Below are positions 22,381-37,767 of a stretch of DNA of 64,000 bases, one piece after another. The stretch comes from Cristatella mucedo (Eukaryota > Bryozoa > Phylactolaemata > Cristatellidae), in NCBI GenBank assembly GCA_009760855.2, contig WPIO01000075.1, forward strand, positions 678,501 through 742,500, given 5' to 3'. The notes beneath the pieces were generated by a model. The model did not search any database. It was not told the origin of the DNA and was given only the letters and a program-made list of their open reading frames with translations. Every line of letters begins with the position of its first letter. Position 1 is the stretch's first letter. Both the position numbers and the translations under genes were made by a program.

Positions 22381-23774
22381 CTAGGCTATGCATACCGAAA
22401 GCTGAGCATGCTGTCAGTGGGCTAAATACAGCTCGCTAGGACGAGCGGACAATTGGGCCGAGAGACCGGATCCCGGCGGCTGAGTGGCCTTGATTTTCCT
22501 TCGATTTTCGCCGAGTGGAGAAGTTGAATAGCAAGGGATAATAGCAGGGCTTACCATCAGACGATGGGCTATTGTGAGCGCTGGGCTAACTTCAGCAGCA
22601 GCCGATCGAGCCATTCAGAGGTGGCCAGAAAGGTGGGTGCGTAAAGCTAGGGGGGAAGAGGGAACGGAGCCGGGAAAAGGAAGGTGGCTCGGCACCGGCC
22701 TTAGGCTAACTTGCCTTGAAGCCGGCTGCTTCTGTACGCTAAGGCATGGCATAGCAGCAACCCAAGCCGAGTGTCTGCAGTCTCGGAGTGGGCGACCAAG
22801 CACCGAACAGTATTTTTTTGTTATTGAGGACTTCAACTCCCCTCGCCACTTCTGACTTCAAACTTGGCGAGCAGCATTCGTGACAACGAGCAGCAGCAGC
22901 AGCTCGCAGAGCTTGGTGGACAGTTCATCCTTAATAGCGCAAACACGGCGGGGCTTCTTCGACAAACGCAACAGGACGCCCCACAGAGGCAGCGTGAAGA
23001 TGCAGGACAGAGCTTTCAGGGAGGTGATATTGAGAGACTGGATGGGTACCGCTGACAAAAGAAGACTGACATGCTTAGCTGACACAATGAAAATGCTGGC
23101 ATTCCAAAGTGAGGCAGAAAAACAAACAATTTTCGACCGTGAAACTACAAGTGCCCGTCTGACTGACGCAGCTGGCGACCCAGAAGCTTCTGGCGACTTC
23201 TTGCTCAAGACTGGCCAACCGCCTCGAGTTCCACTGAGAAGCAGCTCGACCTGCTTGCATTTATTTAGAAACGAAGGAAAAACTTCTTTTTGATCTGCCA
23301 TTGCAAGAGCCACATTGCAGAGTGAGGGCTGCCAAAGCCACTAGGTATTGTGGCGTCTGGCAATTTGTTCGCTTACGAAAGAGGTCGGTGACAGTTGCTA
23401 TCCACCGGAGGTAAACTTGGTGGAACACAATGAGCGATAAATAAACCAGCAAATAGCTCACACACAAACTAAACGTCACATAAACTGGCACACCCGTGAG
23501 CTACAGGCTTCGCTGGCTTTCGAGGCAATAAAATAAGGCATACAATTAAAATCATAAAAGGACACCACAGAAGTCACGGGGAAGCGAAATTCCCTGACGA
23601 GAATGCAGACATTGCACCGGAAGTCGTCAGTCACGAGCCTGGACAGCAGTGTACAGCACTAACCGGCCTTCCGGCAGAATAACTCTTCATTGCTAGCTCG
23701 TCGAAAAGGAAAGGAAAGAGAGCCTCAGCAACAAAACTACCAGCGGCAGTCGTCGAGTGGTGTGCTGCGATAGC

Positions 23775-23912
23775 ACAATAGTTTGGTCCAGCGGTTACAA
23801 TGCTCGCCCCGACCGAGGTCTGGCTGAGGTCGTGGGCTCGAGCCCCGAGGCATACATGAAATGCCTGAATAGAGATTAAGTTCTTTGTTCTTTGGGGGCT
23901 ATACAAATGAAC

Positions 23913-23916
<4 letters not shown>
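23775..23916 (+). mobile_element. tRNA-derived SINE (SINE-2)
   Basis: The head reads TTTGGTCCAGCGGTTACAAT, then a B-box within GTGGGCTCGAGCCCCGAGGC. The tail, AATAGAGATTAAGTTCT then GGGGGCTATACAAATG, resembles the family-1 LINE 3' end. It runs straight into an AT array. Confidence 0.8.

Positions 23917-24009
<93 letters not shown>
23917..24009. repeat. (AT)n microsatellite
   Basis: About 46 uninterrupted AT units directly at the 3' end of the SINE-2 copy. The array probably grew from the SINE tail. Confidence 0.97.
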
Positions 24010-24011
<2 letters not shown>

Positions 24012-24205
24012 CTATTGTTAAAAAAGCCCAATCGATGCAAACATTCCCTAGGCAGCGGCTGCTTGCACGGGCACAGTAAGGCACGAGCATGCACGAGACC
24101 AGGCAAGGTGGCAAAGCGAGGCAGCGAAGCAGACGACGCACCGACGCACCGCTTAAGCGGCTCGGCAAGCTCTGTGGTGCACGTGAGCGACGGCAACGGC
24201 CCTAC

Positions 24206-24327
24206 CGAGTGTACTCTTCCTTGAGAGCAGTGGGATCGGCCGGATAGAACTTGACCTTGAAACTGAGCAGAACGCTCGACTTGCTGCCAATCTGTGCGCC
24301 GATTGGCTTCTGCTTGTCCAGCCAACG
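24206..24327 (-). CDS. FARP1: FARP-like exon 3: end of FERM F1
   Basis: This exon has 40 codons plus 2 bases. It starts with RWLDKQKPIG and ends KFYPADPTALKEEYT, which is the classic end of F1: WLD..KPI, then [VK]KFYPxDP, then EE.TRY. The acceptor is GTTGCAG and the donor GTAGGG. The final CG joins the first G of exon 4 to make Arg, rebuilding the conserved TRY motif across the junction. That is strong evidence that both boundaries are right. Confidence 0.9.
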
Positions 24328-25696
24328 CTGCAACGCAGCAGCAGCGCAGCGCTAGGGCGACTGTGCCTCGCTTGCCATGGCTTCACAATCAAACCACCGG
24401 CCTGCCACCCGTGGCTCAGTCTGACCTAAGAAGTGACTGGGAAGTCGTCATCGCGGCAGTCGCTGCTGCCCCTGCGCTTTGCGGCTATTTGGCTTTTTTT
24501 CACACTCGACGCCACGACACAGGCACACACTCGACATCACGACAGGCACTGCCATGCTGCCTGCGCCAGACGCTCTGGTTCGTGTGCACCTGCGGTTAAT
24601 TCTCTGCAATTCTATATACACCGGCTCATAATTCGCGACAGCTTCAAAGAAGCTTGCTTGCCAGTTTCACGGAACACTTAAATTATCAAAAGACCGGCGT
24701 GAGAAGGTGAGCACGTGGGTGAGGTGCTCGCTTATAACGACCGACGTCTTTGGCTCGAGCCCTGTAGCATGCAAAGCATTCAGATGGAGTTCAAATTCTT
24801 CGAGGGTGCAACATAATTTAATCATGCAAGTTCTTAGGGCAAAGATTAATGCCGAGTCCAGCTTTTTTTGCTAACTTGCAACCGCAGCTTCCTTCGCGAA
24901 CGTCAGCTCCGTGGCTGATGCCTGTCGAACTTCAGATCTCACTTACGGCCCCACCACACCACACCACAACACACCACCACACCACACCACACCACACCCA
25001 CCAAGAGGCACTTCGCCCAAAGCTCAGCGCACATGCAGACCAACGGCCAGTGAGTGGTACCCGCCGGCCTGCTGGGAGCAGACGGGAACCAACGGCTGAC
25101 CACTCCCAAAAGCACACACTCGGCTCTACATGGTTCGGTTGACGTCGGGGGTGTGGCAGGGGGCGTGGCTAGAGGGGCGACAGACATAGAATGTGGCTGG
25201 AAGCCCTTCACAGTCAATACGAGACTTGAACGTTCCTCCACCGGCGCTTAGTTGACCGTCCACTCGACTGATCACGTCGGATGGATCTGCTGTCGCAAGT
25301 GGTACAATGTCGGCCGAGGGCAATAAATTCGCACATCCGGCGGCACGGCCCACGCACTGCAGCGTGCAAAGTAGCCATGATAGTGGGTCGAGCGCCAGAT
25401 GCTGCAGGCCGAACGCCACAAAATGAATGGAGAGAAACTCTGCCGGCCTCGACAAGGGTCAGCCCGCGGTCGTATGACGATACTCAATGACAACCAGCTA
25501 TTCGGAGGAGCAGGCATGAACAGCCGAGCAGCGTTCCTCGGCTGGTCATTCCTACCTTGCCTCGTGCGACTAGCAACAAGACCGAGGGTGGGGGGGCACC
25601 ACTGCGAGGCAGGCGCACTGTAGCCGCAGCAGCCGCCGCGGCAGCAGCTGCAGTCGCCTGGCAAGACGGCGGCAGCAAGCGAGCGAGTGCACCTAC
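24328..25696 (-). other. Intron 2 of the FARP-like gene
   Basis: A 1,369-base intron with donor GTAGGT and acceptor GTTGCAG. It contains a SINE-2 copy at about 24705-24830 (GGCTCGAGCCCTGTAGCATG head, decayed tail) and an ACACC-rich simple repeat at about 24950-25005. I recognise nothing else in it. Confidence 0.85.
24705..24830 (+). mobile_element. SINE-2 copy, decayed
   Basis: GTGAGGTGCTCGCTTATAAC and GGCTCGAGCCCTGTAGCATG match the head of SINE-2. The tail GTTCAAATTCTTCGAGGGTG is a diverged version of the LINE-like tail. Confidence 0.6.
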
Positions 25697-25801
25697 GTCG
25701 GTGTCGTCGGCGGCCTTAAATTCCAGACCAAAATAATCAGTCTCGACCAGCTGCAGATCGCGGTACACCGCCTCGTACAGCTCCTGGCCGAACGCTCTGG
25801 G
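25697..25801 (-). CDS. FARP1: FARP-like exon 2: FERM F1, DYFGLEF motif
   Basis: This is a 35-codon exon, phase 0 at both ends. It carries the F1 helix and loop with PRAFGQELYEAVYRDLQLV followed by ETDYFGLEFK, the typical [ED]xDYFGL signature of FERM F1 lobes. The acceptor is a good pyrimidine run ending TCTCGCAG, and the donor is GTAGGT. The other frames here are longer but show no conserved motif. Confidence 0.85.
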
Positions 25802-26959
25802 CTGCGAGAGACAAACCCCGAGCCGGTCAAGGTCGTCAATGGCCGGCGCCAACTCGCGGCAGCAAGCTGCAGCAAACGGCTGCAGCACAAGCGCGGCGGT
25901 GCGTGCGCACGTGGCCGGAGTGTAGACGAGATATCGTGCAGCGCACTCTCGAGGAGCAAACGTGACGACAGTTCGGGTCTCTTCGTAAATGGCAACGAAG
26001 CTGCAGCGTTGATGCCTGACAGCCAGCCAGCACAGTAAATGGGTTCGCATGGATAGCCGAAATCAGCTGAGATCCCCAGTCCCCACTGTTCCCGCTTCCA
26101 AAATCCGGTCTGGATATCCAATAGGTCACAGTGCATGGAAAAATGCTTTGATGACGGCAGTTGCAAGCAGGCCAGCAGGCCAGGGTGGATAGGCGTGACG
26201 ATATTTGAACGGCCGAGGAAGCAGCCATGGTGGGGTTTCAATCACTGCCATTCGTTCCAAATAAACAATGGTGATTATCAATGTACCCATTAAGTAACCG
26301 TGGCTACTCTACGAAAGAAGGAAAATGTGTCTGAATATTTACTATGCAACTTTCTACCTCAAAGCTGGAGTATAGTCGATTAGAGGCAACTAATCAGGTC
26401 GGCTCACGTGTTCCACCCTCCTTCACCGATGACGTAATCAAAAGCCGACTGCAGCACTCTTACAGGATTCACACTACTAGAAGAATGAATGGATAGAGCC
26501 ACCACGCACCAAAGTAACCTTCTATCATGGAAATCAACCAGCATTATTAGGACTAGCCTTGGCAGAGTAAAGGTGAGAACGTATTCGGTCAGCCCAGAAC
26601 CCTAAGGAAGCCATTAAGCAATTCCATCATAGGTCTAGCAGCCTAAAATAGCACACTTGAAATGCCAGTCTGGGTGACATGCAGAGTGGCAAAGCGATTC
26701 GGCACGATGAAAGACATCACATTAGGGGCCCTTTACTAGCGAACATGACTACACGACTATACAGGTCTATGCGAACGATCTAGAAAAACCTCGGCTGTCA
26801 TCATTGTCGAGAGACACCTTACGGGAAGACCTTCCAACGCCTTCCAACCAGGCCATCAGTAACTTATTTTTAGAAAAAATCATTTAACGTTCATCTTGAG
26901 TGAGCCCTGTTACTGAAAACAGTACTCATAACGTAAACGTTAACAGCTTCAATTAGATT

Positions 26960-27295
26960 TCATCAGACCCACAGGTTTCTAGAACTCAGGTCATTATGTG
27001 GGATGGCAATTAGGAGAGACGTCATCTCCTGACAAACCTGCTTTAGCTGTGCCTAAAAGCAGCCTGAAATCACTAGGAGACCGTACATTCAGTTCCCATG
27101 CTCCCAAAGCCTGGAGCTTACACCAAACTGGAGTCACGACATCGCCTGATCTGCCGACATATAAAAAGAAGCACCAGACACTAGTGTTCCTCACAGCATT
27201 TGCTCAGCCCATCTGAATTGTCTTTTGTGTGCTCAAGTGGGCTGACTTTGTTGCAGATGCTATCAGTAACCAATAGAAATGCATCCCTTCCAGTG
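26960..27295 (+). mobile_element. Decayed LINE family-1 fragment
   Basis: The frame reads SLKSLGDRTFSSHAPKAWS and then DLPTYKKK, matching the C-terminus of the family-1 RT, followed by a degraded 3' UTR. Confidence 0.75.
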
Positions 27296-27573
27296 TAATG
27301 CAAGCAGCCCGGGAGGGTGAGTAGCAGGCAGAAATCGCTCAGACCCACAACGTCTACGAGTCGACGTCTACTGCACGCAGCAATCCTGGCTTCTTCTCTG
27401 CAAAAATTTCTTCGCCGACTCGTTGAAGTCGTTCGCGAAATAATCTTCTCTTGCATACAGCAGCCAGCGTTTCTTTCTTTCTTTCGCTCGACGACAGTGC
27501 TCGACCGCTTATCTCCACGTGCACAGCCGCAGCAGACCCCGAGTGGCACGGCAGCCAAGAGCAGCAAGGAGAG

Positions 27574-27872
27574 GCGACAGAGATCGTGCGACAGAGATCG
27601 TGCGACAGAGATCGTGCGACAGAGATCGTGCGACAGAGATCGTGCGACAGAGATCGTGCGACAGAGATCGTGCGACAGAGATCGTGCGACAGAGATCGTG
27701 CGACAGAGATCGTGCGACAGAGATCGTGCGACAGAGATCGTGCGACAGAGATCGTGCGACAGAGATCGTGCGACAGAGATCGTGCGACAGAGATCGTGCG
27801 ACAGAGATCGTGCGACAGAGATCGTGCGACAGAGATCGTGCGACAGAGATCGTGCGACAGAGATCGTGCGAC
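27574..27872. repeat. Perfect 14-bp minisatellite (GCGACAGAGATCGT)
   Basis: About 21 copies of a 14-base unit with no visible mismatch. Several frames on both strands stay open through it, which explains the 140-240 codon Arg/Asp/Ser frames; they are not genes. Confidence 0.97.
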
Positions 27873-27988
27873 GCAGCAGCGCAAAAATACCAAGGCGCAC
27901 GGAGAGGTAGGACGGGCACGTGGAGGCAGGGGATTATGAGGTAGGAGGACGAGGGGCCAGCCCCGCCGGCTCCATTCAGGCGTCTCAC

Positions 27989-28168
27989 CGACAGCAGTAT
28001 GGTCAGCTGCCTGCTGTCCAGCAGAAGCACGATGCACTGCATCTTGCCCCTCGAGTGGCCTGCCATGGCCGGCGGACGATCGACTGCGCTCTCGTCGGCT
28101 GCTGCTGCTTCCTCAGGTGGCCAGCTGGTAGAGGCTTGGCGAGGCTGAAGTCGTCTGCAGACAAGCAT
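27989..28168 (-). CDS. FARP1: FARP-like exon 1: start and first strand of FERM F1
   Basis: This encodes the N-terminus and the first beta strands of FERM lobe F1 (motif CIVLLLDSRQLTILLS). The donor after the TCG codon reads GTGAGA and is in phase 0, which matches exon 2. Two ATGs are possible. The one at 28066-28064 sits in GCCATGG, a strong Kozak context, and gives 26 codons. The one at 28168-28166 has a poor context and gives 60 codons; an in-frame TAG lies two codons upstream of it. A CTGCAG acceptor at 28155-28160 could instead make this an internal exon starting at 28154. The 3' boundary is well supported, the 5' boundary is not. Confidence 0.7.
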
Positions 28169-28780
28169 GCACTACATGAAAGCCCACCGGGAGTCTGCAA
28201 GCCAGCGGTCAAGGTCAAGCTCACAACCACAGGCAGCTGGTAGCCCTGAGCAGGAAGAGGGCAGCAGCAGGCCTGGTAATGGCGGCTCAAAGAAAACTTC
28301 AGGCGGCAGCAGACTTCTAAAGGCACTTGAAAGATACTGGTTGGATTGACTAACCCGGCTTGCAACTTCGACTAGGAATAAGGTGCATGCCCTTACCGAT
28401 CCAGGTTTGTGCATACCTACCTACCAACCTGTCCAGTGGCAGGCCATCGTTATTGCCCCTGCCAGGCAGGGTGATAGATGGCCTCCGTGGGAAGGTTCTT
28501 TTATGGTAAAAAAAAAAGAAGCTAAGGAGTCGGCTACCTTTGCTCTGCAACAACCTTCTTTGGGCGGCAAGAGGAGGTGAGAGTCTTTGAAGCCAGCCAG
28601 TGTCTCATCTACTCCCCTTGACCTCACTGTGCAAGCCTTGACTAGCCAGCAGAAAATTGGAAAAAAACGCACTTTTTTGCTGCCATCAAGCTGCTCCGGT
28701 TTACCATAGGCACTGGAGTGAGGAAAATGCTGCTTCGTGCCTGCTGTGTTCCACGGGAGACAGCAGCTGAACAAGACCTT
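28169..28780. other. No gene recognised upstream of exon 1
   Basis: Unique sequence 5' of the FARP-like exon 1 on the minus strand. It could hold a 5' UTR or promoter, but I see no TATA-like or initiator arrangement that I would defend. Confidence 0.4.
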
Positions 28781-28781
28781 T

Positions 28782-29850
28782 GCTTTGATCCCTCCCAGCT
28801 TTCGAGCACCTCAAATTCTCTAAACTCACTAGCTGCATGCATTGATGACATCCGCACATGGATGGCAGCAAATTTTCTACAACTTAACGATGATAAAACT
28901 AACTGACTAGTTATGGGCAAACCCAGTGTGATCCAGAGATTGGAAAGGCTGACCCTCAAAATTGGCTCTACAGCATATCTCCTGTTGAACCAGCTCGAAA
29001 TCTAGGTGTCATGATCCAAAGCGACCTCTCATTAGACGACCATATCAGCTTCACAGTCAAATCTGCCTATTTTCAGCTTCATAACATTGCTAAAATTTGG
29101 GCTTGTTTAGATAAGGATACCACGTCTAAGTTGGTCCATGCATTCGTGACATCCCGTCTCGACTTCTGCAACTCACTGCTTACTGGCCTACCAGCATGTG
29201 CGATCAGGCGATTGCAGCTGCTGCAAAACTCTGCAGCTAGGCTTGTCTGTCGTGAGCGTCGCAGTTGCCACGTTACTCCACTTCTCGCCGACCTGCACTG
29301 GCTACCAGTCAAGCAACGGATTGACTTCAAGGTCTTGTCGCTCACTTTTAGATCCCTTCATTCTATGGCTCCAGCCTATCTGTCAGATATACTACCCCAT
29401 CAGGCCAAGCATCGTACCACCCGCTTCTCGGAATCCAACAGTCTAGAAATACCTCATACAAACCTTAAATCCTTTGGAGACCGTGCATTTAGTTCATATG
29501 CTCCCAAAGCCTGGAACTCCCTCCCGACCTGCGTCAAAACATCCCCTGACCTGACCACATTTAAAAGGAACCTAAAAAACACACCTATTTAGGACAGCAT
29601 TTAGTTGGTCCCTGTGATTCGTCCTTGATGTGCTTATGAGTGCTGACACTGTGCATGCTGCCACTAACCACATTTGCATGCTGACCCTGTGCATGTCACC
29701 CCTAACCATATTATTCATCTCGTTTGTTTTTCAAGCATGATTTTACTTACCATTCAATTGCATTTCACTTTACAGCAAATGTAAAGCGCCTAGAGATTGA
29801 GTTCTCTGAGGGCGGTTTATCAAGTGAATTATTATTATTATTATTATTAA
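28782..29850 (+). mobile_element. CR1/L2-like LINE family-1, best RT C-terminal copy
   Basis: The open frame at 29011-29592 encodes the thumb and C-terminal part of a non-LTR reverse transcriptase: HAFVTSRLDFCNSLLTGLP, LQNSAARLVCRERRSCHVTP, LADLHWLPVKQRIDFKVL, then APKAWNSLP. Upstream, MAANFLQLNDDKT is in frame with a preceding partial finger region but is broken by a stop at 28904. A 3' UTR and (ATT)n tail follow. The endonuclease and catalytic YADD parts are missing, so this copy is 5' truncated and dead. Confidence 0.93.
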
Positions 29851-29891
29851 GACATGATGGATTGACTTGACCAGTGACATCAAAGACCGAG

Positions 29892-30066
29892 AAAAAAATC
29901 CTAGCTGATTAAACAGCCTCTTTGTGTATAGCGACAGAAGAGCCTTTCTGCCTATCACCACTGCTTGCAGTGACGATAAAGGATCGCCCACCGCAGGAAT
30001 GGAACCCACGACCTCGGGACCGAGGTCGTGAAAGCAACAGCCTTACCTAGTGTGCCATCACGGCTC
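29892..30066 (-). mobile_element. tRNA-derived SINE-1 copy
   Basis: Reverse copy of the 16.9 kb SINE, with head GCCGTGATGGCACACTAGGT and a B-box changed to GGTTCCATTCC. It is flanked by ACCGAG at 29886-29891 and 30067-30072, a plausible target duplication. Confidence 0.87.
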
Positions 30067-30072
30067 ACCGAG

Positions 30073-30830
30073 CATGGTGAGTCAGACTATTTAATCTAGG
30101 AAGGACATCAAAGAGCTGCCAGAGAAGCTGGCAGCCATTAGTGGCTGAGGGCAAGCCCAGCCTCGGGCAGACCGATCCAACCAAGAGACGACGGTCAAGT
30201 GCAGGAGCAGCAGGTCTGCTGACAGGCGATTGCTCGAATGAGCACTTGCAGCCTCGACGGGACTATTCCGGCTAGCTAGGCAGCGATCGATCCGCGAACA
30301 CGAACCAAGGGCAGCAGCATAGTGCAACCGACAAAAAACATGGTGAATACACATACAGAAAGCCGAATGAACCAGCGGCAGGCAGGCAGACTGTAACCGC
30401 TCACTGGTACAGCCGAGAGGCAAACTAGACGATCGCCATCGGAGGCGGCCGTGAGTGCGCAGCCACCTGAACCAGCCGAAGGTTTCAGCTGAATCGGCTG
30501 AAGCCTTGTGAGTGCTTCCACCTCCAAGGTCAAGGGCACTTGATGGTGATTTAGTCAGATGTCGGCTGGGCAGAGAGAGCAGCAGGCAAGGCTCGGCCAG
30601 CCAGACGGTCGGTGCAAGGGATGCAAGGCCATGCTAGGTGGCTCCATCCCACGGCATCGCCCAGCTTCGTGACACAAAGGCAGCCAGCAGAATGGGGGCA
30701 CAGGCAGGCGAGGCTGCTGCTGCTGCTGAAGGATGTTCATTTGCAAGCCAAATAAATGCGAATGGACGCAGCACCAGGCCGGCATTTTCCCACCACCATT
30801 TCCCGCCTCTCATTTCCCATTTCCCCTTTC
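30073..30830. other. No gene recognised
   Basis: Unique sequence. The short frames on both strands show no motif. Confidence 0.4.
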
Positions 30831-30832
30831 CT

Positions 30833-31183
30833 CCGCCTAAAGACAGTTGGCGACAGAAGCTTTAGCTCTGCAGGTCCTAGACTGTGGAACTCGCTTCCAC
30901 AATTCTTACGCAACAACTACTCTCCTGCTGCCGACTATGGCACATCTTTTTCAGCGGTCCTGAACTGCTACTTCCATGCAACTCACTACCTCAACTGCTC
31001 TCCTGACTCTGCTATGCTTCCCACTTTCTCTTTGTTGCGTGAGACGAAGTCTGTTGGCTACCGAATGGGTACCGAAAGCCGCTTAGGCTGTGAGTGCGCT
31101 ATACAAAACTCTCCTGCATAACACCCACCCGGTCTTTATCACTTTGTGGAGTTACTGACGGAGATACATTACATTACATTTCC
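30833..31183 (+). mobile_element. LINE family-2 3' region
   Basis: A frame reads RSFSSAGPRLWNSLPQFL, the end of a non-LTR RT, followed by the shared 3' sequence with GTCTGTTGGCTACCGAATG and an ATTACATT tail. Confidence 0.88.
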
Positions 31184-32995
<1,812 letters not shown>

Positions 32996-34160
32996 CACTC
33001 TCTCCTCTATCTCTCAACCTCCTGTATGCACCTGTACACAAGCAATGTGTATATGACAGTGTGAGGAAGCTTAGGCACAAACTGCCCAGTTTCTGGTCAG
33101 TACACTACCCAGCAGTAGACAGAAACAGCTGCAAGCCTGGGGCTACTGTATGTACATTTACCTAAAAACAAGGCTATCAGCAAAGAAAACATGCCCAACT
33201 GTTTGCTAAGCCACAGAGCTGCCGGCTGCTGCTACTGGAACACAGGTTGGCTGCCAGCAGCTGCTGGACTGCTGACCAATTAGACTCTCTCAATGGTATA
33301 GTAGGACAGCCATCCCTTGATCATCAATCAGCTGCTCACTGTAATTCCTATGCCAGTGACATCGAGCCTGATACTTACTGTTGTAGTTCCAGCCGTACTC
33401 AAGTAGCAAAATTAAATCGCCTCAGCCTCGGAGCAGCAGCATTCTCGGCAGCCAGTTACTAGAGGAGCAGTGTGCCTTGCAGAGGGTGCTTGTGCCTCCA
33501 CACCTCCTTATCTAGTCTGTCCCATCACACAGACGGTGACACAGATAAGGAACAGCAGATGGTTGCACCAGCAGCTCTCATCGGGTCTCCATCAATCGAG
33601 TATAACTACAGCTTGTCAACTCTTGCTCGAAGCCCCACCCCACCACCACCGCCCAGCACTTCGGCTCCAACACTGCCGAACCACTGCAGGCAGCCACCAC
33701 CAGCCTGCCTGTCTGCCTAAACTGGCTGTGAACGCTGAGCTGGCTCGAAAAGACAAAGCATGTAGTAAGGTGGGTGGCAAAGACCAATCCGCGAGACTCT
33801 GACGAAAATGCATATAGGTATTAGTGGTGAAAGAACACTTGAACCGGTTGAAAAGATCAAGATAGTCAGCAGCTAGAAGATAACGTAACTGCTTCTTCGA
33901 CAGCGGACCCCCCCCCCAAGGCCTAACCTATGGAAGGCCAACAGAGGCCAGTGCGGGACAAGCGGAGGGGCAGTCTCAGCACTTAGCACAGGTGGAGGCA
34001 AATGCCTGACCACTGCAAACGATGCCAATCATAAGGTGCCAGAAGGGACATTTTGAGTGGCTAGTCACTCGGCGTGTCATTTTTGGTCGGACCAAGGACA
34101 GACGGGTCGGGGCAGACAACCTTTCCCGTGTCGATGGCTGTTAAGAACGGGAGAGCAGTC
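32996..34160. other. No gene recognised
   Basis: Unique sequence with a 110-codon plus frame at 33470-33802 that has no motif. A short C-run lies at 33909. Confidence 0.4.
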
Positions 34161-34163
34161 AAA

Positions 34164-34164
<1 letters not shown>

Positions 34165-34216
<52 letters not shown>

Positions 34217-34440
34217 AGGCATGAGAAGAGACAGGTGGTGAAAACAAGAGACCTAGACTGAAAGGGACGTAAGAGACAGAGAGGTAAGGGAGAGAACATT
34301 GGCAAAGAGAGAAGAGAGGGGACAGAGAAAAGACAAGAGAGGAGAGAGAGAAAACAGAGAGGAGTGCAAGGAGAGGAGAGGGAGAGAGAGAGAGGGAGAG
34401 AGAGAGGGAGAGGGAGAGAGAGAGAGGGGGAGAGAGAGAG

Positions 34441-34486
<46 letters not shown>
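34165..34486. repeat. (GA)n arrays
   Basis: Two GA arrays (34165-34210 and 34290-34486) separated by GA-rich degenerate sequence. The Arg/Glu and Ser/Leu frames here are artefacts. Confidence 0.95.
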
Positions 34487-36068
<1,582 letters not shown>

Positions 36069-36127
36069 CGGGGGGGGGGGGGGGGGGGGGGCGGAGGGGC
36101 GGGGGTGGGGGGGTCGAGTGGGGGGGA
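36069..36127 (+). repeat. Long G-run, G-quadruplex-prone
   Basis: A run of 22 G residues (36070-36091), then shorter G-runs of four to eight separated by single bases. Confidence 0.9.
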
Positions 36128-36737
36128 CATCAGGCCGGACTCCTGGGCTTTCGGATAAAAAAAGATTGGAGGGCCCACGGTGAGCCAGTTGGCCCAACTG
36201 CCGACGACTATGGGGGCCCTGCAACAAGTCCACAGGCTTAAACCGGCACAGACGGACTGTGAGCCAGGCAAAGCAGTGCAAACCGACCGGTCGTGGAGGT
36301 GCCCTTCGATGTTGGGTATCCCTTGCACTCCAGCCAACCAATCAGATTGTTAGTTCTTGAATCAGCAACCAGGATAAGTGTTGCCCTTTCATCAGAGGCC
36401 AGGGAGGTCAACAACACACAGTGGCTGCATCATCAGTGGTGACAACGTCGAAATTCATTTTTCAATCGATGTCTTCACGAAACTTGGGATGCACAGCCAA
36501 GCGAAAGTAATGCCGAATTTGATGATTTTGCCAACGACTAAAATGTCGACCGCAGACAGACTGCTAGCTATCAAATGGTGCAGCTGCTGGCGCCCTGCAG
36601 CACGAGCAGCCACTCGGGCTGCTGCCGAATGCTTGGTTCTGTGGGAGCGCCAGCTACCGGTGAGCATGTGCTCCAGTTGCCCCAAGATTCATAGCGGCCA
36701 TTTCATGCTTGCACAGGACACATGTGCAGTCTGGTTC

Positions 36738-36757
36738 GATGCCCTCCCCCTCTCTCC

Positions 36758-36793
<36 letters not shown>
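36738..36793. repeat. (CT)n microsatellite
   Basis: A short imperfect CT array with CCC interruptions. Confidence 0.93.
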
Positions 36794-36794
<1 letters not shown>

Positions 36795-37765
36795 CAGCTC
36801 TCCTCCTATGCCTTGGAGCTCAGCTGCCTGCTGCTGCTGTATCTTTGGAGCCAGGCAAGGTCGTTTACAGAGCCGGGCATCAGCCTCTACTCTTGAACCA
36901 GGAAAGAGGGATTAGAATGGACGGCGCTATCACGGCCAAGCGTTCCGGTTATCCCTGGGCTGGTGGTGGTACCTTCAGCCACCGAGCAGCCTCCCCACTA
37001 TGACCGGCTGCCGAAGAGCAATCTAATGGCCATGAATTCCGGCATCCAATTTCGTCTGCTGCCGAGCTGGCGAAGGCGTACAGCTGCAACTTTGCTCCGG
37101 CCCCCTCCTGCGAACGATGGTAGTGCAGATGAAATAACAACACTCGGACGCGGAGCTGGGCGGGAGCGAGTTCTCGACAGGATGCCGACGTCGCTCGCGG
37201 CCGTCGGCATCCTCTCGACTGCGAAAAGCTCGTACAAAGTAGCCGGCGATCCAAGAGCATCCCACCCCGATCAAAAGCCAGCCGAGGATGAAGCGAGCCT
37301 TGCGCAGTCGGAGAAATAAATCACCGAGGATTCTGCACCGTCGAGGCGTGGTTAGAAAAAATCGACCGGCGCCGAAGCACGAACTGCCGGCGGGTGCCAG
37401 TCGGCCCAACGTCCAGCACGCCTTGGATTTCTACAGACCACTGAGTGATCAGTCGAGCATGGAACTGCACTGTGGTCAGCCTGTGACAAGAAGAACCGAT
37501 GGAAACGGCTGTGTTCCACGAGACCAGGGCAATTAAGCAGGGGTCAAGGGCGAGCCTGAATGAGGGCCAGTGCCTCCTAGCTCCTCGGTCCCTCAAAGAA
37601 CGATCGGGAGTGGGAGCGCTGCTCGAGACGAAGCCCGGACCGAAGCTCCCACCTAAACTAGGCATGCTCACTCAGCAGCAGCAGCTGCTGTGGCAGAAGC
37701 AGTGGCGATCGTAGTGGGAAGCCGTAGAGGAGCTCGAGGATTGTGAGAGGTAATTTTTCGGTCGC
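36794..37765. other. No gene recognised
   Basis: Moderately GC-rich unique sequence. Plus frames of 118 codons (36963-37319) and minus frames of 128 codons (37023-37409) overlap each other and have no motif. Confidence 0.4.
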
Positions 37766-37767
37766 CC

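Larger units (their letters stand above)
21552..24205 (-). other. Intron 3 of the FARP-like gene
   Basis: A 2,654-base intron with donor GTAGGG and acceptor GCTGCAG. It contains a LINE family-2 piece, a SINE-2 and an AT array. I recognise nothing in 22390-23770. Confidence 0.85.
25802..27988 (-). other. Intron 1 of the FARP-like gene
   Basis: A 2,187-base intron with donor GTGAGA and acceptor TCTCGCAG. It holds a LINE family-1 fragment and the 14-bp minisatellite, which lies about 115 bases from the donor. I recognise nothing in 25810-26950. Confidence 0.8.

Noticed and set aside
27574-27872. Regular array considered as a CRISPR
   Set aside because: The 14-base units abut with no spacers, and the host is an animal.
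27181-28168. Frames of 140-240 codons with a 14-residue Arg/Asp/Ser period
   Set aside because: The period is three times the 14-base unit, and frames are open on both strands. Only the end of one frame (exon 1, 27989-28168) shows family conservation.
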